Shown: positions 49,294 through 58,161 of the stretch, one piece after another | Layout: every line of letters starts with the position of its first letter | Numbering within the stretch: position 1 is the stretch's first letter | Assembly (NCBI GenBank): GCA_964457365.1 | Contig: CAYWFP010000004.1 | Coordinates: 1-64,000, forward strand | Reading direction: 5' to 3' | Length of the DNA stretch: 64,000 bases | Source of the DNA: CAYWFP01 sp964457365 | GTDB lineage: Bacteria; Planctomycetota; SZUA-567 | The notes under the pieces: generated by a model | What the model saw: the letters and a program-made list of their open reading frames with translations, nothing else | The model's database searches: none | What the model was told of the DNA's origin: nothing | Program-made: the position numbers and the translations under genes

Positions 49294-50823
49294 ATGATAC
49301 GCATTGTATTACCTTCGTTGCTTGCCGCCATTGGCTGCGCGGGATGCTTCGGCCCCTTCGCGCGCGAGGCACAGAAGCCACAAGAAACCCTGCCGCCGGG
49401 CATCGTCGCCCCTGCGAACGCGAAAGATTCGCCCTTCAAGAACGCCGAACTCTGGAAACAAGCCGGCACGCAGAACGGCGAAGCGGTCGATCCGTTGTCG
49501 CTGCTGATGTCGAATCCCGAGAACGGACAAGACGAGAAGGCGGATGACGGGAAAGGCGAAAACGATAGCGCACCCCCGCGTGTTGCCGAATCGCGGCAGC
49601 GCTCGTTTTACCTCGAGGTCGACGGCGTCACCCCCGCCACCGGTCCGCGTGCCGAAGCCGAAGAAGCGCGCTTCAGACGGCTGCAGGAGCTCTATCGCGC
49701 ACCCAGCCTCGCGGGATTGCCGCTCCTGGCGAGAACGGTACGCGCACCGCTGGACGGACTCTCGCCTCTGGCGGCGGCGGCGCTGGGGCGAATGCACGAC
49801 TGCCGCGAAGCCGAGACGCTGCTGGTCGAGGCGACCGAGCACGCGCGCCCGGTAGTCCGACAGGCGGCGCTGGCGGGATTGCTGGAAATGAATTCGCCGC
49901 GCGCGAGAGAGATCTGTCGCTACCGCGCCCGCGAAGACACCAACAAGAATGTCCGCCTTACTGCGGTCTTGGGACTGGGGTTGCTGCAGGATCAGCCTTC
50001 GGCGGCGATGATGGAGGCATACCTGACGACCCAGGATCCGGGCTTCGCCTTGGTGGCGGCGTGGGGGCTGGCCCGAATGGACGAGCCGGCCGGCTTCGAC
50101 CATTTGCACAAGCTCGCGCTCGCGCGCGAACCGGGCGTGGCGCTGCGGGCGATGGCGGTGCTCCACCGGCTGCACGAACCGCGCAGCCTCCGCGTTCTCT
50201 TCAACTGCCTCTTCGACCGGCACGACCGGATCAAACAAGGCGCGCTCGAAATCATCGATTCCTTCGACGAGGAGACGGTGGACGAGGTGCTGCGGCAGAT
50301 TCCGAACGACCGCGCGGTTCTGATGCGCCAGCGCCGACAGGTGATCCATGCCATTCAGGGCAAGGCGGAGTTCCCGGAGCTCTACCGCCATCTCATCACC
50401 TCCGGCGATTACGAGGATCGCTATCTCGGCGTGCTGGCAGTGGCCAAGACGAATCCGCCCGACGCGGTGGAGCTCCTGGTGCCGGCCGTGGCCGACTCAC
50501 AGGCGCGCGTGCGTCACGCGACCCAGCAAGCGCTTGAACAACAGATCGAACGCCTCGGTCTCGCCCCCGCGCCGAAAGAACGCGATTCGGTTACAGCGTG
50601 GCGAAAATGGTGGTTCCGCCAGCACGAGTTGCTGGACACCCGACCGGGCAAGGCGCTGGTGCGATTGCCGGACGGGCGCAAGGCCGCGATGCGCAACTCC
50701 GCGCACCTGGCCTGGGGCGCGAAGGTGGTCAAGATCATCCCGGGAAACGCGGATCTCGTCGGCGCTTCCGTGACCGTGCACCTGCGCGGGCTGCCATACG
50801 TGATCCTCCCCGCGGCCCGGTAA
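49294..50823 (+). CDS. HEAT-repeat lipoprotein
   Basis: 509 aa. Signal peptide with lipobox (LLAAIGCAGC; Cys18). After a low-complexity linker, residues 130-440 form HEAT repeats (SPLAAAALGRMHDCREAETLL; RPVVRQAALAGLLEMNSPRA; NVRLTAVLGLGLLQDQPSA). A WRKWWFRQHE motif near 440 is like that of the HEAT protein at 37433. It is the last gene of the ftrB operon. Function unknown. Confidence 0.8.
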   Translation: MIRIVLPSLLAAIGCAGCFGPFAREAQKPQETLPPGIVAPANAKDSPFKNAELWKQAGTQNGEAVDPLSLLMSNPENGQDEKADDGKGENDSAPPRVAESRQRSFYLEVDGVTPATGPRAEAEEARFRRLQELYRAPSLAGLPLLARTVRAPLDGLSPLAAAALGRMHDCREAETLLVEATEHARPVVRQAALAGLLEMNSPRAREICRYRAREDTNKNVRLTAVLGLGLLQDQPSAAMMEAYLTTQDPGFALVAAWGLARMDEPAGFDHLHKLALAREPGVALRAMAVLHRLHEPRSLRVLFNCLFDRHDRIKQGALEIIDSFDEETVDEVLRQIPNDRAVLMRQRRQVIHAIQGKAEFPELYRHLITSGDYEDRYLGVLAVAKTNPPDAVELLVPAVADSQARVRHATQQALEQQIERLGLAPAPKERDSVTAWRKWWFRQHELLDTRPGKALVRLPDGRKAAMRNSAHLAWGAKVVKIIPGNADLVGASVTVHLRGLPYVILPAAR

Positions 50824-50828
50824 GCCTC

Positions 50829-50857
50829 TTGCCTTTTTCTCTCCTCCAGCCTATACT
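50829..50857 (+). promoter_or_regulatory. Promoter before the broken PTS/CBS gene
   Basis: TTGCCT (50829-50834), 17 nt, TATACT (50852-50857), followed by GGAGG at 50870-50874 and a TTG start at 50881. Confidence 0.55.
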
Positions 50858-50880
50858 GCGCTTCTTGCCGGAGGAACGCG

Positions 50881-51250
50881 TTGAAGCTATCCGACCTGTT
50901 GCACGCGGACCTGATCCTCTGTAACGCCGAGGCCGTCGGCTACGAAGAAGCGCGCGCCCGATCCCGAGGAATTGATCCGCCAAATCGCCGACAGCGACGT
51001 TTGCGTCGCCGACACCGTCACCGCCCAGGACATCATGCGCGCGGATCCGCCTCGCCTTCGCCTTCGGGACAAGATCCGCGATGCCATGGACATCGTCGTC
51101 AAGCACAAGACCAACCTCGTCCCCGTCGTCGTCGAGGAGGACCGCTACTTCGGCGGCGGCATGCGCTGGGGCGTGCCCTGCGCGCTCGGGTCGCTTCTCT
51201 TGGCGACCGGCTACGTACTGATGCTGGCGCACTGGGCGCAGAACGGGTAG
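50881..51250 (+). pseudogene. Remnant of a PTS IIA / CBS / membrane-helix protein
   Basis: From TTG 50881 the first 23 residues (KLSDLLHADLILCNAEAVG) look like the start of a fructose-type PTS IIA domain. The frame changes within GCGCGCGCCC (about 50950-50960). One frame over it continues as a CBS-like segment (TAQDIMRADPPRLRLRDKIR, HKTNLVPVVVEEDR) and a C-terminal membrane helix. About 120 residues of the IIA domain, including its His site, are missing. Composite length is about 122 aa. The intact promoter and ribosome site mean a sequencing indel or a real deletion; the missing domain favours decay. Confidence 0.6.
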
Positions 51251-51282
51251 ACTGAGCGGGAAAACGTAAACGGGGGGACGGT

Positions 51283-51933
51283 ATGCACGAAGACGAACTG
51301 CGCGCGGAAATGGTGCGCATCGCTCATTGCCTCTATGCCAAGAACCTAGTCGCCGGCTCCGACGGCAACATCAGCGCGCGCCTCAGTGACGGCACGCTCC
51401 TGACCACGCCCAGCGGCAAGAGCAAGGGCGATTTGACGCCGGACGACCTGGTCCGCACCGATGTCGACGGCAAGCCGCTCGGCGCGGGCAAGCCCTCGAG
51501 CGAGATCCGCATGCACCTGAAGGCTTATGCGCTCCGCCCCGACGTCATGGCCTGCGTTCACGCCCACCCGCCGATGACCGTGGCGCTCTCGCTCCTGGGA
51601 GACTTGTTGGCGCGGCCGGTGCTGCCGGAACTGCTGCTCTACCTCGGGCGCGTCGCCATCGCGCCTTACGCCACCCCGACCACCGCCGACGTCGCCGAAG
51701 CGGTCGCGCCGCTGGTCGACGAGCACGACGTCATCGTCCTGACCGGCCACGGTTCGGCCACGCTCGGCGGCTCGCTCTCCAAGGCCTACGTCAAGCTCGA
51801 AGCGCTCGAGCACGGCGCCAGGATCCTCCACGCGGTCCTGCAGGTGCAACCGCCGCCGGAGCTTTCCGCGGCCGAAGTGAAGCGCCTGCTGGGCATTCAC
51901 GAAAGCGCCGTTCGCGAACCCCGACACTGCTGA
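51283..51933 (+). CDS. Class II aldolase/adducin family protein
   Basis: 216 aa. Metal and catalytic residues are visible: GNISARLSDG, PSSE (Glu), VHAHPP (two His) and GHGSATLG (His). The family includes L-fuculose-1-phosphate and L-ribulose-5-phosphate enzymes; substrate not assignable. Ribosome site GGGGGGA before the ATG. It stands alone. Confidence 0.88.
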   Translation: MHEDELRAEMVRIAHCLYAKNLVAGSDGNISARLSDGTLLTTPSGKSKGDLTPDDLVRTDVDGKPLGAGKPSSEIRMHLKAYALRPDVMACVHAHPPMTVALSLLGDLLARPVLPELLLYLGRVAIAPYATPTTADVAEAVAPLVDEHDVIVLTGHGSATLGGSLSKAYVKLEALEHGARILHAVLQVQPPPELSAAEVKRLLGIHESAVREPRHC

Positions 51934-51950
51934 TCCGTCTCTCCTGCAGC

Positions 51951-51979
51951 TTGCTTTTCCCTTCGGCTTCGGATAGGTT
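51951..51979 (+). promoter_or_regulatory. Promoter of trpS
   Basis: TTGCTT (51951-51956), 17 nt, TAGGTT (51974-51979), 33 nt before the ATG. Confidence 0.45.
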
Positions 51980-52012
51980 TGTAGCGCTGATTCGGGTGAA
52001 AGGAAACGGTTC

Positions 52013-53089
52013 ATGAGCGACAGCCGCAAGCGGATTCTCACCGGCGACCGGCCGACCGGCCGGCTGCACCTGGGGCACTACGTGGGCTCTCTCAAGGCGC
52101 GCGTGGCGCTGCAGGAGCAGTACGACACGATGCTGATCATCGCCGACCTGCACATGCTCACCACCAAGCCGACGCGCACGGACATCGACCGGATCGGCCA
52201 GAACGCGCGCGGCATGGTCCTCGACTACCTCGCCGCCGGCATCGACCCGGAGAAGACGGCGATCTACCTCCAGTCGGCCGTGCCGGCGGTCTACGAATTG
52301 AACCTGATCTTCGAGATGCTCATCACCGTCAACCGCCTCAATCGCGTTCCGAGCCTGAAGGAGATGGCCCGCGCGGCCAATCTCAGCGACGAGGAGATGC
52401 CCTTCGGCCTGCTGGGGTATCCGGTGCTGCAGGCGGCCGACATTCTCGGTCCCCGGGCACACCTGGTGCCCGTCGGCAAGGACAACGAATCGCACGTCGA
52501 GATCACCCGCGAGATCGCCCGCCGCTTCAACAACCTTTACGGCGAGGTTTTCCCGCTGCCGAAAGCGCTGGTCGGCGACGTCCCGACGCTCGTCGGCACC
52601 GACGGTCAGGGCAAGATGAGCAAGAGCATCGGCAACTGTATCTTCCTCGGCGACGACGAGGCGACAATCAACAAAAAGGTCCGCAAGATGTACACCGACC
52701 CCAACCGCGTCAGCGCCGATGTGCCGGGCACGGTCGAGGGCAACCCCGTCTTCGCCTATCACGACGCCTTCAACGACGCCGCGGAGGAGGTGGCGGATCT
52801 GAAGGAACGGTACCGCGCCGGCAAGGTCGGCGACGTCGAGTGCAAGGAGAAACTCGCGGCGGCGCTGAACCGCTTCCTCGCGCCGATGCGCGAACGCTAT
52901 AAACAATACGAGGCCGAGCCGGGACTGGTCGACCAGATCATCGTCGACGGCACCGCCCGCGCGCGCGAGGTGTTCGGCGAAACGTTGCGCGAAGCCAAAT
53001 CCGCGATGGGGCTGCGGAGCGTCTGGAACGCGATTGCGCGCAAAGCCGAGCAGCGCCGCAGGAAACTGGCCAGACAGGACACGGCATGA
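52013..53089 (+). CDS. trpS: Tryptophanyl-tRNA synthetase
   Basis: 358 aa. Class I signatures HLGHY (HIGH) and KMSKS, with GDRPTGRLHLGHYVGSL and PVGKDNESHVEITREIARRFN. It charges tRNA-Trp. A Lys/Arg-rich tail ends the protein. Its stop overlaps the start of the channel gene by 4 nt (ATGA). Confidence 0.96.
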   Translation: MSDSRKRILTGDRPTGRLHLGHYVGSLKARVALQEQYDTMLIIADLHMLTTKPTRTDIDRIGQNARGMVLDYLAAGIDPEKTAIYLQSAVPAVYELNLIFEMLITVNRLNRVPSLKEMARAANLSDEEMPFGLLGYPVLQAADILGPRAHLVPVGKDNESHVEITREIARRFNNLYGEVFPLPKALVGDVPTLVGTDGQGKMSKSIGNCIFLGDDEATINKKVRKMYTDPNRVSADVPGTVEGNPVFAYHDAFNDAAEEVADLKERYRAGKVGDVECKEKLAAALNRFLAPMRERYKQYEAEPGLVDQIIVDGTARAREVFGETLREAKSAMGLRSVWNAIARKAEQRRRKLARQDTA

Positions 53090-54138
53090 CGTCCGAACCG
53101 ACCTACGCCAGCCTGCGCGAAGGGTTCCGCCGCAAGCTCTTCGTCCCGGCGCTGCTGTTTCTGACCGTCTTCTGCACCGGCACCCTCGGCTACTACCTGA
53201 TCGGCCAGATCACCGGCAATCCCGACGCGACGCTCCGGAACTGCATCTATCAGACCACCATCCTCCTCACCGGCGTAGGCTTCGCCGACGTGCTCAACTC
53301 GAATCAGTCGTGGCTGGGCTCGATCTTCACGGTGATGCTGGCGTTCTTCGGCCTGGTGACGCTGCTCTATATCGGCTCGACCTTGATCGCCTTCATCGTC
53401 GAAGGCGAGCTGTCGCATATTCTCGAACACAAACGCATGGCTGCGCGTATCGCCGCGCTGCGCGGGCACTTCATCGTCTGCGGCGGCGGCGAGACCGTCC
53501 GCCATATCGCCACGGAGTTCGCCGCTCGCGGGCGCGCATGCGTCGTCGTCGACGAGAACGCCGAGTTCCTCGAAGAACTCGGCGACGAGACCTGTGTCCT
53601 GGAGGGCGACGTCTCGCACGACGAGGTGTTGCGCAAAGCCGGCATCGACCGCGCCGCCGGCCTCGTTTCGGTCCTGCCGCAGGACAAGGACAACCTGCTC
53701 TGCATCATCACCGCGCGCCAGCTCAGCCCGGCGCTGCGCATCGTCAGCCGCTGCGTCGATCGGGAGAACGTCAAGAAGATGGCCCGCGCCGGGGCCGACT
53801 CGGTGGTGACGCACAACTTCATCAGCGGCCTGCGCCTCTTCAACGAAACCGCGCGCCCGGCGACGCTGGGATTTCTCGATACGCTGCTCTGGGACAGCGA
53901 CGCCTACCGCTTCGCCGAGGCGACCATCCCGGCCGGGCACGAACTCCACGGCAAGAACCTGCGCGAGGCCCGGCTCCACCGCGTCGCCGACGTACACATC
54001 ATCGCCGCGCGCGAGGCGAACCAGCCGCGCTACCTCTACAATCCGCACGTGGGCCTGGTGCTCGCGGAGAACATGCAGATCGTCTTCGTCGCGCTGCCGG
54101 AGGAGGTGGAGAAGCTACGCGCGTATCTGGGGAACTGA
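53086..54138 (+). CDS. Two-helix ion channel with RCK (TrkA-N/TrkA-C) domains
   Basis: 350 aa. Two membrane helices flank a pore loop (TTILLTGVGFADVL) that aligns with the K+ filter TVGYGD but reads TGVGFAD. A cytosolic RCK domain follows (FIVCGGGETVRHIATEF nucleotide loop; VVDENAEFLEELG; ALRIVSRCVDRENVKKMARAGAD) and a TrkA-C domain (about 265-345). MthK-like architecture. The altered filter makes ion selectivity uncertain. Confidence 0.85.
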   Translation: MTSEPTYASLREGFRRKLFVPALLFLTVFCTGTLGYYLIGQITGNPDATLRNCIYQTTILLTGVGFADVLNSNQSWLGSIFTVMLAFFGLVTLLYIGSTLIAFIVEGELSHILEHKRMAARIAALRGHFIVCGGGETVRHIATEFAARGRACVVVDENAEFLEELGDETCVLEGDVSHDEVLRKAGIDRAAGLVSVLPQDKDNLLCIITARQLSPALRIVSRCVDRENVKKMARAGADSVVTHNFISGLRLFNETARPATLGFLDTLLWDSDAYRFAEATIPAGHELHGKNLREARLHRVADVHIIAAREANQPRYLYNPHVGLVLAENMQIVFVALPEEVEKLRAYLGN

Positions 54139-54680
54139 TGAAGCGAACGGCCAGTATCCGAGCGGCGGTCGTCTGCAGCGGTCTGCTCCTGCTGGCGGCC
54201 GTCTCCCATGCCGAAGAAGGGCCTCCACGCGCGGTGAGTGTCGACGGCTCGCTCTCGCTGGTCCTGCCCGCAGGCTGGGATGCGGAAGAAAACCCCGATA
54301 CCTTCGCCAAGGCGGTCCTGGTCGTCCGCAGCCCGCGGGAAACGCCCGACGATCCTTTCCGCGAGAACATCTGCGTGCACGCCGAAGCCCTGCCCAGGCG
54401 CGCGTCCTTCGCGCAGTACCTGCACAACACCAAGGCGCTTCTGGCACACACGCTGACCGATTACCGCCTGCTGGCGGAAATGCGGACCACCATCGGGGGA
54501 CACAGGGCCTGCCGCCTGGTTTATGCCTTCAATGCCGACCATCAACGCAAGAACATCGTCTACCTGGTGAAACGCAGGAATACGGTCTACGTTCTTACCT
54601 GCTCTTCCGTGACATGCGGGTTCGAACGCTGGGAGCCCGTCATGAACAAGACGGTGGAAACGCTGCTGTTTCTGAAGTAG
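54138..54680 (+). CDS. Exported DcrB/PsbP-like protein
   Basis: 180 aa; ATG overlaps the channel gene stop by one base (TGATG). Signal peptide (AAVVCSGLLLLAAVSHA), then a single domain starting LSLVLPAGWDAEEN and ending NKTVETLLFLK, the layout of DcrB/PsbP-like proteins. Two Cys near the C-terminus (CSSVTCGF). Role unknown. Confidence 0.7.
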   Translation: MKRTASIRAAVVCSGLLLLAAVSHAEEGPPRAVSVDGSLSLVLPAGWDAEENPDTFAKAVLVVRSPRETPDDPFRENICVHAEALPRRASFAQYLHNTKALLAHTLTDYRLLAEMRTTIGGHRACRLVYAFNADHQRKNIVYLVKRRNTVYVLTCSSVTCGFERWEPVMNKTVETLLFLK

Positions 54681-54681
54681 T

Positions 54682-55836
54682 TCACTCCAGCGCCGCGTCC
54701 AGCTCCCCTGCCAGTTCCTCCTGCTCGGGCCTCTCGTTCTCCGACCCGCCCTGCAGCGCCTCGCGCAACTCCTCGGCCAGATCGTCCGCTTCCGACGCCA
54801 CCGCATCGTCGGCTTTCTTTTCGCGCGGCGCGAACTCCGTATCACCCGACTTGATCTCGAAGGTGCCGCGCCCTGCCAACACATCGGGGAATTCCTCCCG
54901 CAACCACGCCAGCGCCTCCGCATCCTCTCTCAGATAGGCGTCCAGGAACGCCGTCGATGTCTGCAGGATCAGGCTCTGCATCCAGTCGTCGCCCGCGCGC
55001 TTTCTCCGGAGCCGGCCGGAGAAGACCATGTGGTCGCCGCCGGCGAAGGTCAACAGGTACTGGTCCGCACCGCGGGCATGGTCGAACGGCACGCGCCGCT
55101 CGGCAGCGGTGGTGTCGTTGATCGGACTGGTGTCCTCCGTGCCGGTCATGTGCAGACACGGCACGCGCATGCGGCGGAACGCGGCTCTTCGCTGCGCCTC
55201 GTGCTCGGGCGCGGGCGCGCTCATCGGGATCGCCGCCTTGATCCGTTTGTCCGAGAGGTCCATGATCTCGTTGCCGTTAGGGCCGACGATCAACTCGCCG
55301 GCGACGATCAACGTCGTCCAGGCGCCGAAGGAATGGCCGGCCACGCCGATCCGCTCCAGATCCAGCCTCCCCTGGAACGGCGACGCTTCCGCGTTCAACC
55401 GGAGCATCTCGTCGAGAGCGAAGCCGACGTCCTTGGGGCGATGGAGCGCGTTGACCGGGTTGGCCGCGGCCTTGCGCATCGCCTGCATGAGTTGCGCCTT
55501 GTCGCCGGCGCCGCGCCAGACCGAATCGTCGGAGCCGAGGTGTTGCAGGTGGACCGAGACGTAGCCGTGGCCGGCCCAGTGGCGGCCGATATATTTATAC
55601 CCTTCGCGCGTGCCGCCGAGGCCGTGGGAGAAGACCACGACCGGCAGCGCTTCGCCTTCTTCGGGATAGTAGATCTTCACCGGCACCTGTCGTTTGCGGG
55701 CGAGGTCGAACCACTCGTACCTGACCTTTATCACCGTATGCGGACCCGCCTCGGCCTTGTAGGACCGGGCATCTCCACCGCGAATAAATCCGGTCAGAAG
55801 CATAAGCGAGAAGAAGAACATTGGACAGGAACGCAT
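54682..55836 (-). CDS. Secreted alpha/beta hydrolase
   Basis: 384 aa. A short N-terminal hydrophobic segment acts as signal or anchor. Alpha/beta fold with FSHGLGGTREGY (oxyanion region), nucleophile Ser in VAGHSFGAWT and the catalytic His in FAGGDHMVFSG, like platelet-activating-factor acetylhydrolase/dienelactone hydrolase types. The last 60 residues are acidic (ASEADDLAEELREALQGG). AGGAG 6 nt before the ATG. Confidence 0.85.
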   Translation of the reverse strand: MRSCPMFFFSLMLLTGFIRGGDARSYKAEAGPHTVIKVRYEWFDLARKRQVPVKIYYPEEGEALPVVVFSHGLGGTREGYKYIGRHWAGHGYVSVHLQHLGSDDSVWRGAGDKAQLMQAMRKAAANPVNALHRPKDVGFALDEMLRLNAEASPFQGRLDLERIGVAGHSFGAWTTLIVAGELIVGPNGNEIMDLSDKRIKAAIPMSAPAPEHEAQRRAAFRRMRVPCLHMTGTEDTSPINDTTAAERRVPFDHARGADQYLLTFAGGDHMVFSGRLRRKRAGDDWMQSLILQTSTAFLDAYLREDAEALAWLREEFPDVLAGRGTFEIKSGDTEFAPREKKADDAVASEADDLAEELREALQGGSENERPEQEELAGELDAALE

Positions 55837-55982
55837 GGCGATCTCCTATAGACGACAAGCAACCCTGTGAAGCGTTTTCCGCCACCCTGTGGCGAATCGC
55901 CTCAACCAACCTCTTCCTGCTACGCATACGCGTTGCGTTTCACCGGGGTTACAATCAATCCGCGTGCCGGTTTGAAAGCGAT

Positions 55983-58022
55983 TCATCCCTTGCGCCACAT
56001 CCGCCGGTACGCCTCCTCTAGCGAGCGGGCAAAACCTGCCGCATTCATCAGCGGCGACGCTTGCAGACGCGCGCGCATGGTTTCGCGGTACTCGTCCCGC
56101 CGGGCTTTGTCCTGCGCGAGGTCCCGGGCGAGGGCGACGAAGCCTTCGCGGTCCGGCGCCACCAGTTCGTCCAGACCGGCTTGTTGCAGCAGGCTCGCGC
56201 CCATGCGCGCCACGCGCGTGGTTCCCGCGAGCGTCAGGACCGGCACGCCCATGTAGAGCGCCTCGCAGGTCGTGGTGACGCCGTTGTAGGGAATGGTGTC
56301 GAGCGCGATGTCGACGTTTCCGTAGGCGAAGAGATGCGCGGCCTTCTCCGCCCGCGGCGCCAGCAACTCCAGCCGCTCGGCGCCGATGCCGCGGCGGGCG
56401 AACTGCTCCAGGACATAGCCTTTGCCGAGGCTGTCCAGCAGCGCCCGCGACTTCAAGCACAGCCGGCTTTCGGGCACGGCCCGGAGCACCTCGGCCCACA
56501 CGTCCAGGCATGCCGGCGAGAGCTTGGTCAGGTTCCCGAAACAGCCGAACGCGATATGACCGCGCTCCCCCGGCGGCGCCACCGCCGGCGCGTCTGCGGG
56601 CGGGAGATAGCAGTGAAAGCCCCCCGGAAGACGGAGCAACGTCTCGGTGTAATGCGTCTCGGCTCCGGGCGGATCGGCCACCGCGTCGGTGAGCGAATAA
56701 TCCATCGTGTCGAGCCCGGTCGTCGCCGGATACCCCAGCCAGGTCACCTGTACCGGCGCGCAGCGGCGGGCGAAGAGCAGCAGCCGGTTGCCGCGCGTAT
56801 GCCCGGCCAGATCGACGAGGATGTCCACCTCGTCGGCCCGCATGCGCTCCGCGGCCGCGTCGTCCGAAAGGGGCGCGATATCGACGAAGCGGTCGCACAG
56901 TCCCTGCAGCCGCAGCGTCACCGCGTCGGCGAGCTGAACGTTGCCGTAGGCGATGACCTCGACCTGTTCGCGATCGTGCGCGCGCAGGAGAGGCTCGATG
57001 AAGTGCGCCACCGAATGCTCGCACAGATCCCCCGAGACATAGCCGATACGCAGGCGCCGGTCGGGATCGTTATCGAATATCGGTTTTCGCGAAGCCGGTG
57101 GCGGCGTGTGTTGCCGCGCCCAGTCGGCATGTTCCTCTTTCAATCCGGCCGGCTCGTCGCCGTGCCAGTAATGCCGTAGCAACAGGAGGTTCTGCCCGGC
57201 TTCCGCGCACGCGGGGTCGGCCGCGAGCGCCTGGCGGTAGCAGTCCTCGGCCTCGCGCACCTGCGCGGCGGTCTTGAGCGCGTTGCCGAGGTTGATCAGC
57301 GTATCGGCATGGCCGGGTCGCAGCGACAAGGCGCGCCGGGTGTGGCGGATCGATTCGCCGATGCGGTACATCGCCAGCAGCAGCTTGCCAAGGTTGTAAT
57401 GCGCGTTGGCGTAATCCTCGCGCAACTCCAGCGCGCGGCGGAACGACGCCTCCGCGGCCGGGTAGTCGCCCATGTCCGCCAGCGCGTTGCCGCGGTTGTT
57501 CCAGGCCTCGTGATCCTGCGGCTGCAGGCGCAGCGCCTCGTCGTAGCAGCGCACCGCCTCGCGCGCCTCCCGCAGCGCCGCCCGGGCGCGGCCGAGGTTG
57601 TACCAGGCGTCGACGTACTCCGGCTGCGCCGCCAGCGCCTGCTCGAAGAACGCCACCGCCGCCTCCGCGCGCCCGAGTTCGGTCAAGGCCAGGCCGAGGT
57701 TGCTCAGGATCCCCGGCGTCGCCGCGCCGCGTTCGACCGTATAGGCCAGCGCCTTCGCCGCCGGCTCGTACAGCCCAGCCTGCAAGGCAGCCATGCCCAG
57801 CAGTTGCCACGCCTGGTGATTGTCCTTGTCGGCGTGGAGGACGTGTTCGTACAACTCGATGGCCGCGCGCAGTTCGCCGGCGTTGTGCTTGCGCCTGGCC
57901 TCCAGCAGTACCGCCGGGATATTCAGCGCGGGCTTCTTCGCCGCAGGCGTTGATGCCGGCCGGCGCGGCGGCGTGCCGCGACGGGCCTTCTTGTCGCGAC
58001 GTTTCTTTCTGCGCTTGGCCAT
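55983..58022 (-). CDS. TPR plus O-GlcNAc-transferase-like glycosyltransferase
   Basis: 679 aa from ATG 58022. A Lys/Arg-rich start is followed by at least six TPR repeats (about 40-290; e.g. PEYVDAWYNLGRARAALREA, DYANAHYNLGKLLLAMYR). Then comes the glycosyltransferase 41 domain (IGYVSGDLCEHSVAHFIEP; DILVDLAGHTRGNRLLLF; VTWLGYPATTGLDTMDY; LKSRALLD; DIALDTIPYNGVTTTCEALY). This is the SPINDLY/OGT-type family that adds sugars to Ser/Thr or Asn of proteins. Target unknown. No strong ribosome site at the start. Confidence 0.92.
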   Translation of the reverse strand: MAKRRKKRRDKKARRGTPPRRPASTPAAKKPALNIPAVLLEARRKHNAGELRAAIELYEHVLHADKDNHQAWQLLGMAALQAGLYEPAAKALAYTVERGAATPGILSNLGLALTELGRAEAAVAFFEQALAAQPEYVDAWYNLGRARAALREAREAVRCYDEALRLQPQDHEAWNNRGNALADMGDYPAAEASFRRALELREDYANAHYNLGKLLLAMYRIGESIRHTRRALSLRPGHADTLINLGNALKTAAQVREAEDCYRQALAADPACAEAGQNLLLLRHYWHGDEPAGLKEEHADWARQHTPPPASRKPIFDNDPDRRLRIGYVSGDLCEHSVAHFIEPLLRAHDREQVEVIAYGNVQLADAVTLRLQGLCDRFVDIAPLSDDAAAERMRADEVDILVDLAGHTRGNRLLLFARRCAPVQVTWLGYPATTGLDTMDYSLTDAVADPPGAETHYTETLLRLPGGFHCYLPPADAPAVAPPGERGHIAFGCFGNLTKLSPACLDVWAEVLRAVPESRLCLKSRALLDSLGKGYVLEQFARRGIGAERLELLAPRAEKAAHLFAYGNVDIALDTIPYNGVTTTCEALYMGVPVLTLAGTTRVARMGASLLQQAGLDELVAPDREGFVALARDLAQDKARRDEYRETMRARLQASPLMNAAGFARSLEEAYRRMWRKG

Positions 58023-58161
58023 GAGAGAAGAGTCACCATTATCGAGAATCGACAATGTCTGCCCGGCCGATTTCGGTTGCCGAGTTCCGCGACGCGAACC
58101 GCCGGGTCGGTCCATTCGACTCGCCCGGGTTTTCAGACAGAACCAGAAGCAAAACTCGTCG

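Noticed and set aside
55880..55894. CGCCAC-CCT-GTGGCG hairpin before the hydrolase gene
   Set aside because: Short stem without a T tract; probably chance in GC-rich DNA.
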